Assembly: GCF_018408855.1 (NCBI RefSeq)
Contig: NZ_AP024324.1
Location: 248,001 to 312,000, forward strand
Direction of reading: 5' to 3'
Source: Caballeronia sp. NK8
GTDB lineage: Bacteria > Pseudomonadota > Gammaproteobacteria > Burkholderiales > Burkholderiaceae
DNA: 64,000 nucleotides
Shown here: positions 30,605 through 40,694 of the stretch, piece by piece
Layout: each line of letters starts with the position of its first letter
Position numbering within the stretch: position 1 is the first letter of the stretch
The notes under the pieces: generated by a model
The model's input: only the letters and a program-made list of their open reading frames with translations
Database searches by the model: none
What the model was told of the DNA's origin: nothing
Made by a program: the position numbers and the translations under genes

Positions 30605-32611
30605 ATGATGCTCACCGACAACGATCGCATCGCGCAGGTGACCTGCGCGTTCGGCAAGAACGCGCTCGTGCTGTATCGCATGCGCGGACGCGAGGAACTG
30701 GGACGCCTCGCGCAATGGGATCTCGAACTGCTCGCCGACCGCTCGAATCTCGACATCGCGAAGATGCTCGGCAGCGACTTCTCGCTGTCGCTCGCGATTC
30801 CCTCGGGCGGCACGCGCGAGTACAACGGCATCGTCACGGCGTTCGAGCTGGCGCGGCCCGCGAGCACGCAGCCGAATCGTCCGGCGCTGTATCGCGCGAC
30901 GGTGCGCCCGCGCCTGTGGCTGCTCACGCGCGCGTCGCACTGCCGCTTCTTCCACCAGATGACCGCGTCCGCGATCATCGGCCGCGTGCTCGCCGACTAT
31001 CACATCGACTTCGAGAACAAGTGCTCGGCGACGTATCCGGGCCTCGAACACTGCGCGCAGTACCGCGAGACGGATTTCGATTTCGTGAGTCGGCTCGCCG
31101 AGCGCGAAGGCATTTACTACTACTTCGAGCATCGGGGCGGCAAGCATCGGCTGATTCTCACGGATTCGTCGCAGGCGCATGGCGCGACGCCGCATTGCGA
31201 TGCACTGCCGTTTCGCGCGCAGAGCAGCGCGCCGCGCGAGCACGAGTGGGTCTACGCATGGTCCACGGGCGGCGAAGTGGCGACAGGCATCGTCGAGCTC
31301 AACGATTACGACTTCGAGAAGCCGTCGCAATCGGCGCAGCAAGGTCTCGTCGCGCGCGCACATCGCGTGAAGCGCTTCGACGAGCCCGTCTACGCGATGC
31401 AGGAGCACGCGCCGGGCTACACGCGCCACGAGGACGCCGAGCGTCTCGCACGCGCGCGCGTCGAGGCGCATCAGGCGGCCAATGTCTTCGTGAGCGCGCG
31501 CACGACCGCGCGCGCCATCTGGCCTGGCGGAACCGTGCATTTGAGCGATCATCCGCTCGCGCAGCACAACGGTGAGTACCTCGTCGTTTCGGCCGAATAT
31601 GAAATCAATTCGGATGACTATATTTCCACTTTCGATGCGCGCGCCCGGCCGCCCGTGTTCGATTGCGCCTTCACGGCGTTGCCGCGCGACGCCGGATTCC
31701 GGGCCGCGCGCAGCACGCCGCGCGCGTGCGTGGCGGGGCCGCAAACGGCGGTGGTCGTCGGGCCGAAAGGCGAAGAGATCCATACCGACAAATACGGCCG
31801 CATCAAGGTGCAGTTTCATTGGGAGCAGCTCGGACCAGAGGCGTCGCGCGAGTCGCTGCAGCGCTGCTGGGTGCGCGTCGCGCAGCCCTGGGCCGGCAAG
31901 GGCTACGGGGCGTTCTTCCTGCCGCGTATCGGACAGGAAGTGCTGGTGCATTTCATCGAAGGCGATCCGGATCAGCCGCTCGTGATCGGCAGCGTCTACA
32001 ACGCGGCGCAGACGACACCTTACGAACTGCCTGCGAAGATGGCCCGCACCACGCTCAGGAGCAATTCGACGAAAGGCGGCAACGGCTTCAACGAAATGCG
32101 CTTCGACGATACGAAGGATGCCGAGCAGTTGTTCTTTCACGCCGAGCGCGATCTGGAAACCTGGGTCAAGCACGACGCGCTCACGCGCATCGGCCGCGAG
32201 CGGCATGTAATCGTCGAGCAGGACGACTACGCGCGCTGCGGCGGAAATCGCAGCGACGCGGTGCAAGGCGACCAGCGCACGGGCATCGGCGGCAAGTTTT
32301 CCCTCGAAATCGGCGGCGATACACATCACAAGAGCGGGGCGAATATTTCGGTGGGGGCGGGTGTTAACGTCGATGTGAAGGGCGGAGCGAACGTCACCAT
32401 CGAGGCCGGCGTGACGCTTACGCTCAAGGCGGGCGGCAACACCATCGTGCTCGGACCGTCCGGCATCGCGATCAGCGCGGCCGGGCCGGTGTCGATCGAC
32501 GGCGTGGTCGTGCAGATCAACTGCGGCGGGGCAGGCGCCGGCGCGGGCGCGGCGAGCGCGTCGCCCGATGCGCCCGCCGCGCCCCGCCAGGCCGACGACG
32601 GCTCCAGATGA
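30605..32611 (+). CDS. vgrG: T6SS spike protein VgrG (TssI)
   Basis: 668 residues. The gp27-like part begins DNDRIAQVTCAFGKNALVLYRMRGREELG and contains CQYRETDFDF-type QYRETDFDFVSRLAEREGIYYYFEH. The gp5-like OB fold holds IHTDKYGRIKVQFHWE and RVAQPWAGKGYGAFFLPRIGQEVLVHFIEGDPD. The end is a beta-helix of short repeats (GVNVDVKGGANVTIEAGVTL) followed by an Ala/Gly-rich tail. There is no recognisable effector domain. It forms the trimeric spike under the PAAR-like tip. Confidence 0.97.
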   Translation: MMLTDNDRIAQVTCAFGKNALVLYRMRGREELGRLAQWDLELLADRSNLDIAKMLGSDFSLSLAIPSGGTREYNGIVTAFELARPASTQPNRPALYRATVRPRLWLLTRASHCRFFHQMTASAIIGRVLADYHIDFENKCSATYPGLEHCAQYRETDFDFVSRLAEREGIYYYFEHRGGKHRLILTDSSQAHGATPHCDALPFRAQSSAPREHEWVYAWSTGGEVATGIVELNDYDFEKPSQSAQQGLVARAHRVKRFDEPVYAMQEHAPGYTRHEDAERLARARVEAHQAANVFVSARTTARAIWPGGTVHLSDHPLAQHNGEYLVVSAEYEINSDDYISTFDARARPPVFDCAFTALPRDAGFRAARSTPRACVAGPQTAVVVGPKGEEIHTDKYGRIKVQFHWEQLGPEASRESLQRCWVRVAQPWAGKGYGAFFLPRIGQEVLVHFIEGDPDQPLVIGSVYNAAQTTPYELPAKMARTTLRSNSTKGGNGFNEMRFDDTKDAEQLFFHAERDLETWVKHDALTRIGRERHVIVEQDDYARCGGNRSDAVQGDQRTGIGGKFSLEIGGDTHHKSGANISVGAGVNVDVKGGANVTIEAGVTLTLKAGGNTIVLGPSGIAISAAGPVSIDGVVVQINCGGAGAGAGAASASPDAPAAPRQADDGSR

Positions 32612-32631
32612 ACGGACACCAAGGAGACTTC

Positions 32632-33981
32632 ATGTATCTCACGCTCACGGTGGAGAGCTATCAGGGCAGCGCGCCCGATGCGCCGCTCGCGTGCCGCTTC
32701 GGCGCGGCGGGCGGCACCATCGGGCGCGGCACCGGCAACGTGCTGGTGCTGCCGGATGCGGCGAAGACCGTGTCGCGCGTGCATGCGCGGATCGACTGGA
32801 CCGAGGACGGCTGGCGGCTCGCCGATCTCGGCGGCAATCCGAGCCGGGTCAACGGGCGGCCGCTCGCGGGCGGCCAGCCCGCGCCGCTCGCCGACGGCGA
32901 CGTGCTGGAGATCGGCGGCTACCGGCTCGGCGTGCGATCGATGGCGCGCGCACCCGCTGCAGCCTTCGACGCGCCGCTCGGCGTGCATGACCGTCGCGGC
33001 TTCGATCCTCTGGATGCGGCGAGCGCGCAGCAAGAGGGCGCGGCGCAGACCTTCGCGCACGATCCGCTCGCCTGCGCGGCGGTGCTGGCGGATTCGCCGC
33101 TGCCGGGCTCGCGCTTCGATCCGCTCTACGGTGAACATGAAGCGCCTCACCGGCTCGACGGCCATGCGGCGTTCGCCGGATCGCAGAGCGATCACGTGCC
33201 GCCCGAGCAGGTCGCCTACGCGCCGCCCGTGCGCGCGATCACGCATGCGCTGGCGGGCGGCATTCCGCACGACTACGATCCGCTCGGCGACATGGCGCTG
33301 GCGCCTTGCACGAGCGCCCCGGAATTGCCGATCCCCACGACGGCCGCCGCGAACGACGCGGTAGCCGAATCGGCCTACGCGGCGTTGCTCGACGGCATGG
33401 GCGTCGATGCCGCCGCGCTCAACACACGCGATGCCGCCGAGGTCGCGCGTCTCGCGGGCGCGATGCTGCGCACGGCGGTGCGAGGCGTAGTGGACGTGCT
33501 GCTGTCGCGCTCGGTGATGAAGCGCGAAATCAGTCTCGACACGACGATGCTGGTCCAGCGCGACAACAACCCGCTCAAGTTTTTCCCCGACGGCGACGGC
33601 GCGCTCGCGCAGATGCTGCGTGGCGCGAGCGCCGGCTATCTGCCCGCGCAGAGCGCGCTTCAAGGCGCCTTCGACGATATCCGGCGTCACGAACTCGCGG
33701 TCCTCGCGGGCACGCGCGCGGCCATGCAGCACCTGCTCGGGCGCTTCGATCCGCAGGCGATCGCGGCGGCCGCCGACACCCGGCGCGGCTGGCTCGACTG
33801 GCTGCCCGCGTGCCGCAAGGCGCGTCAGTGGGAGCGTCTGGTGGCGCTGCATGCCGAACTGACGCATGCGAGCGCCGACGACCTCCAGGCGCTCTCCGGC
33901 AGCGCTTTCAACGACGCATATGAGCGGCAGGCGAACGGTTTCGCCGATGCGAAGCCGCTGGCTCCTTCAATCCTTCATTGA
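32632..33981 (+). CDS. tagH: T6SS FHA-domain protein TagH/Fha
   Basis: 449 residues from ATG 32632, with AAGGAG well placed; an earlier ATG at 32608 overlapping vgrG is possible. The N-terminal FHA domain (about 10-105) shows GRGTGNVLVLPDAAKTVSRVHARI and GNPSRVNGRPL. The C-terminal 190 residues, from about AYAALLDGMGVDAA, are the T6SS FHA C-terminal domain, including NNPLKFFPDGDGAL. FHA domains bind phosphothreonine. With the kinase and phosphatase at 40691-42929 it is a likely phosphorylation target that licenses T6SS assembly. Confidence 0.93.
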   Translation: MYLTLTVESYQGSAPDAPLACRFGAAGGTIGRGTGNVLVLPDAAKTVSRVHARIDWTEDGWRLADLGGNPSRVNGRPLAGGQPAPLADGDVLEIGGYRLGVRSMARAPAAAFDAPLGVHDRRGFDPLDAASAQQEGAAQTFAHDPLACAAVLADSPLPGSRFDPLYGEHEAPHRLDGHAAFAGSQSDHVPPEQVAYAPPVRAITHALAGGIPHDYDPLGDMALAPCTSAPELPIPTTAAANDAVAESAYAALLDGMGVDAAALNTRDAAEVARLAGAMLRTAVRGVVDVLLSRSVMKREISLDTTMLVQRDNNPLKFFPDGDGALAQMLRGASAGYLPAQSALQGAFDDIRRHELAVLAGTRAAMQHLLGRFDPQAIAAAADTRRGWLDWLPACRKARQWERLVALHAELTHASADDLQALSGSAFNDAYERQANGFADAKPLAPSILH

Positions 33982-34000
33982 AATCAAGCGCGAGGCGACG

Positions 34001-35341
34001 ATGTCAAGGAACAACAAGGTGATCTGGTCCGAAGGCATGCTGCTTCAACCGCAGCATCTGCAGCAGCATGACCGCTACATGCGCGCGCAGATCGACGCGC
34101 GTTGCGCCGCCCTGCGGCCCTATGCGTTCGGCGTTTCGGAACTGGAGATCGACGTCGGGCAACTGAAGCTCGGCCGCATTGCGCTGACCGCGTGCGCGGG
34201 CGTGCTGCCCGATGGCAGTCCGTTCCGGCTTCCCGCCGACGATGAACTCCCGCTTCCCCTCGCCGTGCCCGAGGACGCGCGCGATCTGACGGTCGTGCTC
34301 GCGTTGCCCGTCGCGCGTCATGGCGCGCCCGAGGCCGCGTATGCGGCGCAGGCCGGTCACGATGGCTTCGCGCGCCACCGTATCGCGGAAACGGAAGTGC
34401 TCGACAGCAACGAAGGCGCGACCGGCGCCGCGCTCGTGCAGGTCGGCAAGCTGCAACTGCGCCTCGCGTTCGAGGAGGACGTGGCGCACGCGCATACGTC
34501 GCTCGGGATCGCGCGCATCGTCGAGCGTCGCGCGGACAACAGCATCGTGCTCGATGCCGCCTACGCGCCGCCCTGCCTCGACTATCGCGTGTCGCGGCGG
34601 CTGTGCGGATTCGTCGACGAACTCACGGGCCTCATGCACCAGCGCGCCGATGCGCTCGCCGCGCGCCTCGCCCAGCCCGCCGCGACCGGCGCGGCGGAGA
34701 TCGCCGACTTTCTGCTGCTGCAGGTGCTCAACCGGGCGGAGCCGTTGTTCGCGGGGATCGCGTCGACGACCGGTCTGCATCCGCACGACCTTCATCAGCA
34801 CGCCTTGCAACTGGCGGGCGAGCTTGCCACGTTCAGCCAGTCCGGCAAGCGTCCGGGCGCGTTCCCAGCGTATCGCCACGAGCGGCTCGACGCGACCTTC
34901 ACGCCGATCGTCGATGCGCTGCGCGCCGCGCTCGCCGCCGTGATGGACCCGCATGCCGTGCCGATCGCGCTGGAGGAGCGCAAGTACGGACTGCGCGTGG
35001 CGATCGTGCCGGACCGCGAGCTGTTCCGCTCGGCGAGCTTCGTGCTCGCGGTGAAGGCCGATCTCGCGCCCGCCGCGCTGCTCAACGGGTTTCCGCAGCA
35101 GGCCAAGCTCGGGCCGGTCGAGCGCATCCGCGATCTCGTCAATCTGCAATTGCCGGGCGTCGCGCTGCGTGCGCTGCCGGTCGCGCCGCGCCAGTTGCCG
35201 TTCCATGCCGGCTTCACCTATTTCGAGCTGGAGCGCGGCGGCGATCTGTGGCGGCAGTTCGCGACCTCGGCGGGCGTGGCGCTGCATGTAGCGGGGGATT
35301 TTCCCGGCATCCAGTTCGAGTTCTGGGCGATCCGCCCGTGA
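34001..35341 (+). CDS. tssK: T6SS baseplate-membrane adaptor TssK
   Basis: 446 residues from ATG 34001 after GAGGCGACG. Opening KVIWSEGMLLQPQHLQQHDRYM is diagnostic, with DELTGLMHQRADALAARLAQ in the middle and GIQFEFWAIRP-type end FPGIQFEFWAIRP. TssK trimers link the baseplate wedges to TssL and TssM in the inner membrane. No tssJ lipoprotein gene lies beside it, unlike many clusters. Confidence 0.97.
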   Translation: MSRNNKVIWSEGMLLQPQHLQQHDRYMRAQIDARCAALRPYAFGVSELEIDVGQLKLGRIALTACAGVLPDGSPFRLPADDELPLPLAVPEDARDLTVVLALPVARHGAPEAAYAAQAGHDGFARHRIAETEVLDSNEGATGAALVQVGKLQLRLAFEEDVAHAHTSLGIARIVERRADNSIVLDAAYAPPCLDYRVSRRLCGFVDELTGLMHQRADALAARLAQPAATGAAEIADFLLLQVLNRAEPLFAGIASTTGLHPHDLHQHALQLAGELATFSQSGKRPGAFPAYRHERLDATFTPIVDALRAALAAVMDPHAVPIALEERKYGLRVAIVPDRELFRSASFVLAVKADLAPAALLNGFPQQAKLGPVERIRDLVNLQLPGVALRALPVAPRQLPFHAGFTYFELERGGDLWRQFATSAGVALHVAGDFPGIQFEFWAIRP

Positions 35342-35372
35342 ATCCCCGCTCCATTCGACGAAGGAACGCATC

Positions 35373-36674
35373 GTGAATGCACCCGCCTTGCCGCAAGCCG
35401 GCTTCGACCCGGACGACACCATTCTGATTCCGCAACCGGGCGCACGCCTGGCGGAGCGCGCGCGCATGGACGAAGCACCGCGCGCGCCCGTGTTGCCAGC
35501 CGCGAGCGGCCTGAACCCGCTGGTGCGCGCGGCCAATCCGCTCATCGAGCTGGCGCTGCCGCTGCGTCAGCGGGCCGCGATGGCGGACATCGAAGGGCTG
35601 CGAGGCGAACTCGTACGCATGGTGCGCGCCTTCGAGCAGGAGGCCCGCGCGGGCGGCGCCGACACTGAAAAGCTCGCGGCGGCGCGCTATTGCCTGTGCA
35701 CCTGCATCGACGAGGCGATCGCGGGCACGCCGTGGGGCAGCGGCGTCTGGGCGAGCCGCAGCCTGCTCGTGACCTTTCACAACGAGGCGTCGGGCGGCGA
35801 GCGCTTCTTTCTGATCCTGCAACGGCTCGCACAGGACCCGGCGCGCAACGTCGATGTGCTGGAGCTGCTGTACGTGATCCTGTCGCTCGGGTTCGAAGGA
35901 CGCTATCGACTGATCGACGGCGGACGCAGTCAGCTCGAATCGGTGCGCGAGCGGCTCGAACGCATCATCCGCGACCAGCGCGGCGCGTTCGAAACCGAAC
36001 TGTCGGTGCACTGGCGGCCCGCCGAGCGCGCGCGCCGGCCGCTCGTGCAGCGCATGCCGCCGTGGGTCTGCGCCGCGCTCGCGGGCGTCGTGGTGGTGGC
36101 GACGCACATCGCGCTCGCGATGAGCCTGAATCGCACGTCCGACCCCGCGTTCGAAGCGCTCGACCGCGTTCGCGTGAGCGCGCGGCCCGCCGCGCCGGCG
36201 AGCGTGATCGCGCCCGCCGCGATGCCCGCCGCCGCCGCGAGCCTCGCGAGCTTCCTCGCGCCCGAGATTCGCGAAGGCCTGGTCTCGGTGCGCGAAGCGG
36301 CGGACCGCTCGATCGTCACGATCAACGGCGACAACCTGTTCGCCTCCGGCAGCGCGTCGCTCGATCCCGCCTACGGCGCGCTGATCGGGCGCATCGCGCA
36401 GGCGCTTGCGGGCGTGCCCGGCAAGGTCGTCGTGACGGGCCATACCGACGATCAGCGGCTCGTGTCCGCGCGCTTCCCGTCGAACTGGCATCTGTCGCAG
36501 GCGCGCGCCGACAGCGTGCGCGCGATGCTCGCGTCGCTCACCGGCACGCCCGCGCGCTTTTCGGCGGAAGGGCGCGGCGACGCCGAGCCGCTCGCGTCGA
36601 ACGACACGCCCGCTGGCCGCGCGAAAAACCGCCGCGTGGAGATCACGCTGCTCGCGCCGGGCGCATCGTCGTGA
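35373..36674 (+). CDS. tssL: T6SS membrane protein TssL with C-terminal OmpA domain
   Basis: 433 residues from GTG 35373, after AAGGAACGCATC. Residues about 45-220 form the DotU/IcmH cytoplasmic domain (NPLVRAANPLIELALPLR, CTCIDEAIAGTPWGSG). A single membrane helix is at 231-251. The periplasmic part carries an OmpA-like peptidoglycan-binding domain at about 315-433 with VVTGHTDDQ, NWHLSQARADSV and NRRVEITLL. The extension anchors the complex to the cell wall, which may matter because no TssJ was found. Confidence 0.96.
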   Translation: MNAPALPQAGFDPDDTILIPQPGARLAERARMDEAPRAPVLPAASGLNPLVRAANPLIELALPLRQRAAMADIEGLRGELVRMVRAFEQEARAGGADTEKLAAARYCLCTCIDEAIAGTPWGSGVWASRSLLVTFHNEASGGERFFLILQRLAQDPARNVDVLELLYVILSLGFEGRYRLIDGGRSQLESVRERLERIIRDQRGAFETELSVHWRPAERARRPLVQRMPPWVCAALAGVVVVATHIALAMSLNRTSDPAFEALDRVRVSARPAAPASVIAPAAMPAAAASLASFLAPEIREGLVSVREAADRSIVTINGDNLFASGSASLDPAYGALIGRIAQALAGVPGKVVVTGHTDDQRLVSARFPSNWHLSQARADSVRAMLASLTGTPARFSAEGRGDAEPLASNDTPAGRAKNRRVEITLLAPGASS

Positions 36675-36708
36675 GTCATTCGTCAAGCAGATCAGCATGG
36701 AGATATCG

Positions 36709-39700
36709 ATGAAAAAGATCGCAGGAGCGCTCAGGACGCCGCAATGGCTCACGCTTGCGGGCGTGCTCGCGTTGCTCGTCGTCGTGTGGTTCGAAGGGCC
36801 GCTGTTCGCATTCGATGGCCACGCGCCGCTCGAGACGGCTCGCCACCGCTTGATCGCGATGGCCGCGCTCGTCGCCGTGTGGGGAATCGTCTGGGGCGCG
36901 CGTCTCGTCGCCGCGCGGCTCGTCAATCTGCGCTTCATGAGCGGCGTGGCGGGGCAGGGACAGGCGCCAGCGGCCGGCAGCGCGGAGCTCGCGGTGCTGC
37001 GCGAGCGCTTCGAGCAGGCGCTCGCGATCCTGCGGCAGGCGCGCATGAAAGGCGTCAACGGCCGTCAATGGGTGTATCAGTTGCCGTGGTACATGTTCAT
37101 CGGCGCGCCGGGCACCGGCAAGAGCACGGCGCTCGCGCATTCCGGCCTGCGCTTTCCGCTGCGCGAGAAGCTCGGCGAGGACGCGATCGGCGGCGTCGGC
37201 GGCACGCGTCACTGCGACTGGTGGTTTACCGACGACGCCGTGCTCGTCGACACGGCAGGCCGCTTCACGACGCAGGACAGCGACGCACACGCCGACGAAT
37301 CCGCGTGGACCGGCTTCCTGCAACTGCTGCGCAAGTACCGGCCGCGGCGGCCGCTGAACGGCGTCATCGTCACGCTCTCGGCGGCGGATCTCGTGCGTGA
37401 GGACGACGCCGCGCGCGATACGCACATCCGCACGATCCGCAGCCGCCTCACGGAGCTGAGCGAACGGCTCGGCGTGCGCTTTCCGGTGTACGTGGTCGTG
37501 ACGAAGTGCGACCTGCTTGCGGGCTTCACCGAATTCTTCGACGATCTCGGCGAAGCGGAGCGCAACCAGGTCTGGGGCATCACCTTCGCGCTCGACGAGT
37601 CGCCGGGGGCGAGCGCGGCGCTCGCCGCATTCCCCGCCGAATTCGATGCGCTCGGCACGCGGCTGCAGGCGCGCGTGCTGCATCGCATGCAGCGTGAGAC
37701 GGACGTCGCGCGGCGCGCGCGCATCTACGGCTTCGCGCAGCAGTTCGCGGGGCTGCAGCCGGCGCTCGGCCGTTTTCTCGATGGCGCGTTTCGCGGCACG
37801 CGCTTCGAGGCGTCGCCGCTCCTGCGCGGGGTCTACTTCACGAGCGGCACGCAGCACGGCCGGCCGATCGACCGCGCGATCAGCAGCATCGCGCAATCGC
37901 TCGGCTTGCGTCGCGATGCGGCGTATAACCGCGATGCGTCGGGGCGCGCGTATTTCATCAACCGGATGCTCAAGGACGTGGTGATCGCGGAAGCCGGGCT
38001 GGTGGGCGCGAACGCCCGCTTCGAGCGCTGCAGCGCGTGGCTGCGGCGCGGCGCGCTCGCGCTGGTCGGCGTGACGCTCGCACTCGCGCTCGCGTGCATG
38101 GCCGTGAGCTATCAGCGCAATCGTGCCTATGTCGCGGCGTTCGAGCGCGAGACGCAGCATGTCGGGCAACTGGCGCGCGAGGCGAACGCGGCCGCCGGTC
38201 CGCTCGCCGTGCTGCCGCTCCTGGACGCGGCGCGCGCGCTGCCCGGCGGCTATGCCGACGCCGGCAAGCCGGTGCCGTGGCTCACGCGGCTCTGGCTCTA
38301 TCAGGGCGACAAGCTCGGTCAGGCGGCGCGCGTGACGTACCGGCGTCTGCTCGATCAGACCTTGCTGCCGCTCGCGGTCGGCACCTTGACGCAGGAATTG
38401 CGCGATGGCGCAACGGGCAATGATTCGGCATCCGAAGCGCATCGGTATGAAGCGCTGCGCGCCTATCTGATGCTCGGCGACGCGCGCCATTTCGACGCCG
38501 CCGCGCTGCGCGCGCATCTGGTTCCGGCGCTCGCGGGTGACGCGGGTCCCGCGCAGCGCAGCGCGCTCGACGCGCATCTCGCCGCGCTGTTCGACAAGAC
38601 GCACTTCGATCCGTCGCTCCCGCTCGACGACGCGCTCATCAGGACGGCGCGCGCGTGGCTGGCGGAGTTGCCGCTGTCGCAGCGCGTCGGCAACCGGGTG
38701 GACGGCGAACTCGCGCAGGGCAACATCGCCGCGTTCAGCGTGAGCGCCGCGGCCGGACCCAACGCGCCGCTGCTGCTGCGGCGCACGAGCGGCGCGCCGC
38801 TCACGGCGGGCGTCGCGGGCGCGTACACGCGCGCCGGCTATGCGCAATACATGCGCCTGCGCGACGCCGCGCTCGCCAATGTCGAGAAGGACGCCTGGGT
38901 GCTCGGCCGCGACGACGTCGCGCTCACGCCCGACGGCATCGCCGCATTGCGCGCCGCACTCGACGAGCGTTACTTCGACGCGTATATCCACGCATGGGAC
39001 GGACTGCTCGACGATGTGAGCGCAGCGCCCGTCAGCGGTCTCGCCGATGGCGCGCGTATCGCGAACGAGCTGTCCGCGCCCGACTCGCCGCTCAGGAAGT
39101 TCATCGTCGCGGCGGCGCGCGAGACGACGCTCGGCGCGAACCCGACGACGCGCGTCGACGACCACTTCCAGCCGCTGCATCAGCTCGCAGGCAAGCCGGG
39201 CGACGCCACGCCGCTCGATCGCGCGCTCGCGCCGCTCAAGGATGCCGCCGTCTATCTCGATGCCGCCGACGCCGCGCGCAGAATGGGCCAGCCCGCGCCC
39301 GTCGGCGACGCGCTCGGCAAGCTGAGGCTCGCGAGCCAGACGAGCCCGGCGCCGCTCACGCCGGTCGCCGCGTCGATCGCCACGGCCGGCACGGCGCTCC
39401 TCGAAGGCGGCGAGCGCGCCCGGCTGGATGCGCAGTGGAACGCGAACGCCGGCCCGCTGTGCCGCCGCGCGCTCGATGGCCGCTATCCCTTCGTGCGTGC
39501 TTCTACGCGCGACGTCGCCGCCGACGACTTCGGCAAGCTGTTCGCGCCGGGCGGCCTCATCGACGATTTCTTCCAGAAGAACCTGGCCGCGCTGGTCGAT
39601 ACGAGCGGGCCCGTCTGGCAATGGCGCGCCGGCACGCCGCCGGCGGGCATGCCGCGCGACGCCCTCGCGCAATTCCAGCGCGCCGCGCAGATCCGCGATG

Positions 39701-40119
39701 CGTTCTTCCACGACGGCAGCCGCGACATGTCGATCCGTTTTCGCGTGAAGGCACTCTCGTTCGATCCGGCGCTGACGCAACTGAATCTCGACATCGACGG
39801 GCAGCAGCTTGCGCTCAGACAGGACGGCCTCCAGTCGATGCTGCTGCAGTGGCCGAGCGGCAAGAACACGGGCCGCGCCAGCGCGCAGTTCGATCCGGCT
39901 TTTGCGACGCAAGCCGCGCCGCTCGACGCGAGCGGTCCGTGGGCGCTCCTGCATCTGATCGACGCGGGCAGGCTCGACGCCACCGCGCAGCCGGACCGCT
40001 ACCGGCTCACGCTCGATTCCGCCGGACGCAAAGCCGTGCTGCAGCTGGACGCGACGAGCGTCGTCAATCCTTTCCGGCGCGCGCCGCTCGAACAGTTTCG
40101 CTGTCCGGAACATCTGTGA
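36709..40119 (+). CDS. tssM: T6SS membrane protein TssM (IcmF)
   Basis: 1136 residues from ATG 36709, which has GGAG 6 bases upstream; an ATG at 36697 is an alternative. Two N-terminal membrane helices lie near 10-30 and 50-65, and a third near 445-465. Between them is a GTPase-like domain with Walker A GAPGTGKS (about 132-139) and VVTKCDLLAGF. The long periplasmic region ends in the IcmF C-terminal domain (LSFDPALTQLNLDIDGQQL, SGPWALLHLIDAG). It spans the envelope with TssL and docks the baseplate. Confidence 0.97.
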   Translation: MKKIAGALRTPQWLTLAGVLALLVVVWFEGPLFAFDGHAPLETARHRLIAMAALVAVWGIVWGARLVAARLVNLRFMSGVAGQGQAPAAGSAELAVLRERFEQALAILRQARMKGVNGRQWVYQLPWYMFIGAPGTGKSTALAHSGLRFPLREKLGEDAIGGVGGTRHCDWWFTDDAVLVDTAGRFTTQDSDAHADESAWTGFLQLLRKYRPRRPLNGVIVTLSAADLVREDDAARDTHIRTIRSRLTELSERLGVRFPVYVVVTKCDLLAGFTEFFDDLGEAERNQVWGITFALDESPGASAALAAFPAEFDALGTRLQARVLHRMQRETDVARRARIYGFAQQFAGLQPALGRFLDGAFRGTRFEASPLLRGVYFTSGTQHGRPIDRAISSIAQSLGLRRDAAYNRDASGRAYFINRMLKDVVIAEAGLVGANARFERCSAWLRRGALALVGVTLALALACMAVSYQRNRAYVAAFERETQHVGQLAREANAAAGPLAVLPLLDAARALPGGYADAGKPVPWLTRLWLYQGDKLGQAARVTYRRLLDQTLLPLAVGTLTQELRDGATGNDSASEAHRYEALRAYLMLGDARHFDAAALRAHLVPALAGDAGPAQRSALDAHLAALFDKTHFDPSLPLDDALIRTARAWLAELPLSQRVGNRVDGELAQGNIAAFSVSAAAGPNAPLLLRRTSGAPLTAGVAGAYTRAGYAQYMRLRDAALANVEKDAWVLGRDDVALTPDGIAALRAALDERYFDAYIHAWDGLLDDVSAAPVSGLADGARIANELSAPDSPLRKFIVAAARETTLGANPTTRVDDHFQPLHQLAGKPGDATPLDRALAPLKDAAVYLDAADAARRMGQPAPVGDALGKLRLASQTSPAPLTPVAASIATAGTALLEGGERARLDAQWNANAGPLCRRALDGRYPFVRASTRDVAADDFGKLFAPGGLIDDFFQKNLAALVDTSGPVWQWRAGTPPAGMPRDALAQFQRAAQIRDAFFHDGSRDMSIRFRVKALSFDPALTQLNLDIDGQQLALRQDGLQSMLLQWPSGKNTGRASAQFDPAFATQAAPLDASGPWALLHLIDAGRLDATAQPDRYRLTLDSAGRKAVLQLDATSVVNPFRRAPLEQFRCPEHL

Positions 40120-40694
40120 TGGCGTCGCCGGGTGTCGCCGGATGCTTCGGCAAGCTGCGCGGCAACGGCGACTTCGTGACGCGGCGTCTGCCGCAAGGCT
40201 TCGTCGTTCCCTGGGATGCGATGTTGCAGGCGGGCCTGCTCGCGAGCCGCGCGGCGCGCGGGCGCGCCTGGCTCGACGCGTATCTGACCGCGCCGCTGTG
40301 GCGCTTCGCGCTCGGCGGCGGCGTGCTGGGTGAGGACGGCTGGGCGGGCGTGCTGATGCCGAGCGTCGACAGTGCGGGCCGGCATTTTCCCCTGACGATC
40401 GCCGCGCCCGTCGAAGCGGGCGCGTGGTCCGCCTGGCGTCCGCATTCGCACGCGTGGTTTGCGCATTGCGGCGCGCTCGCGCTCGCGACGCTCGGCAAGG
40501 GCGCGCGTCTCGCGGATTTCGATGCCGGATTGCTGGCGCTATCGCTCGGACATGACGCGAACGAAGTTTCGACGCCGTCGCATGCAGGAGCGTGGGGAAC
40601 GAGCGTCTGGTGGCACGCGCAATCGGCGCGCACGAGCGCAGGTCTGCCCGATGCCGCGTTCGTCGCGGCGCTCTTCGATGACCGTGCCGGTTAG
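40119..40694 (+). CDS. tagF: T6SS accessory protein TagF
   Basis: 191 residues. Its ATG overlaps the tssM stop (TGATG), so it is the last gene of the main operon. The pattern GCFGKLRGNGDFVTRRLPQGFV and LAPLWRFAL-like TAPLWRFALGGG, then GVLMPSVDSAGRHFPLTIAAP, is typical of the BMA_A0400-type TagF family. In Pseudomonas and Agrobacterium TagF represses T6SS after translation, through the Fha protein. It converges on the phosphatase gene, the stops overlapping by 4 bases. Confidence 0.93.
   Translation: MASPGVAGCFGKLRGNGDFVTRRLPQGFVVPWDAMLQAGLLASRAARGRAWLDAYLTAPLWRFALGGGVLGEDGWAGVLMPSVDSAGRHFPLTIAAPVEAGAWSAWRPHSHAWFAHCGALALATLGKGARLADFDAGLLALSLGHDANEVSTPSHAGAWGTSVWWHAQSARTSAGLPDAAFVAALFDDRAG

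Noticed and set aside
30605..32611. VgrG as an evolved spike with an effector domain
   Set aside because: After the beta-helix repeats only an Ala/Gly/Pro-rich tail remains, with no room for a catalytic domain.
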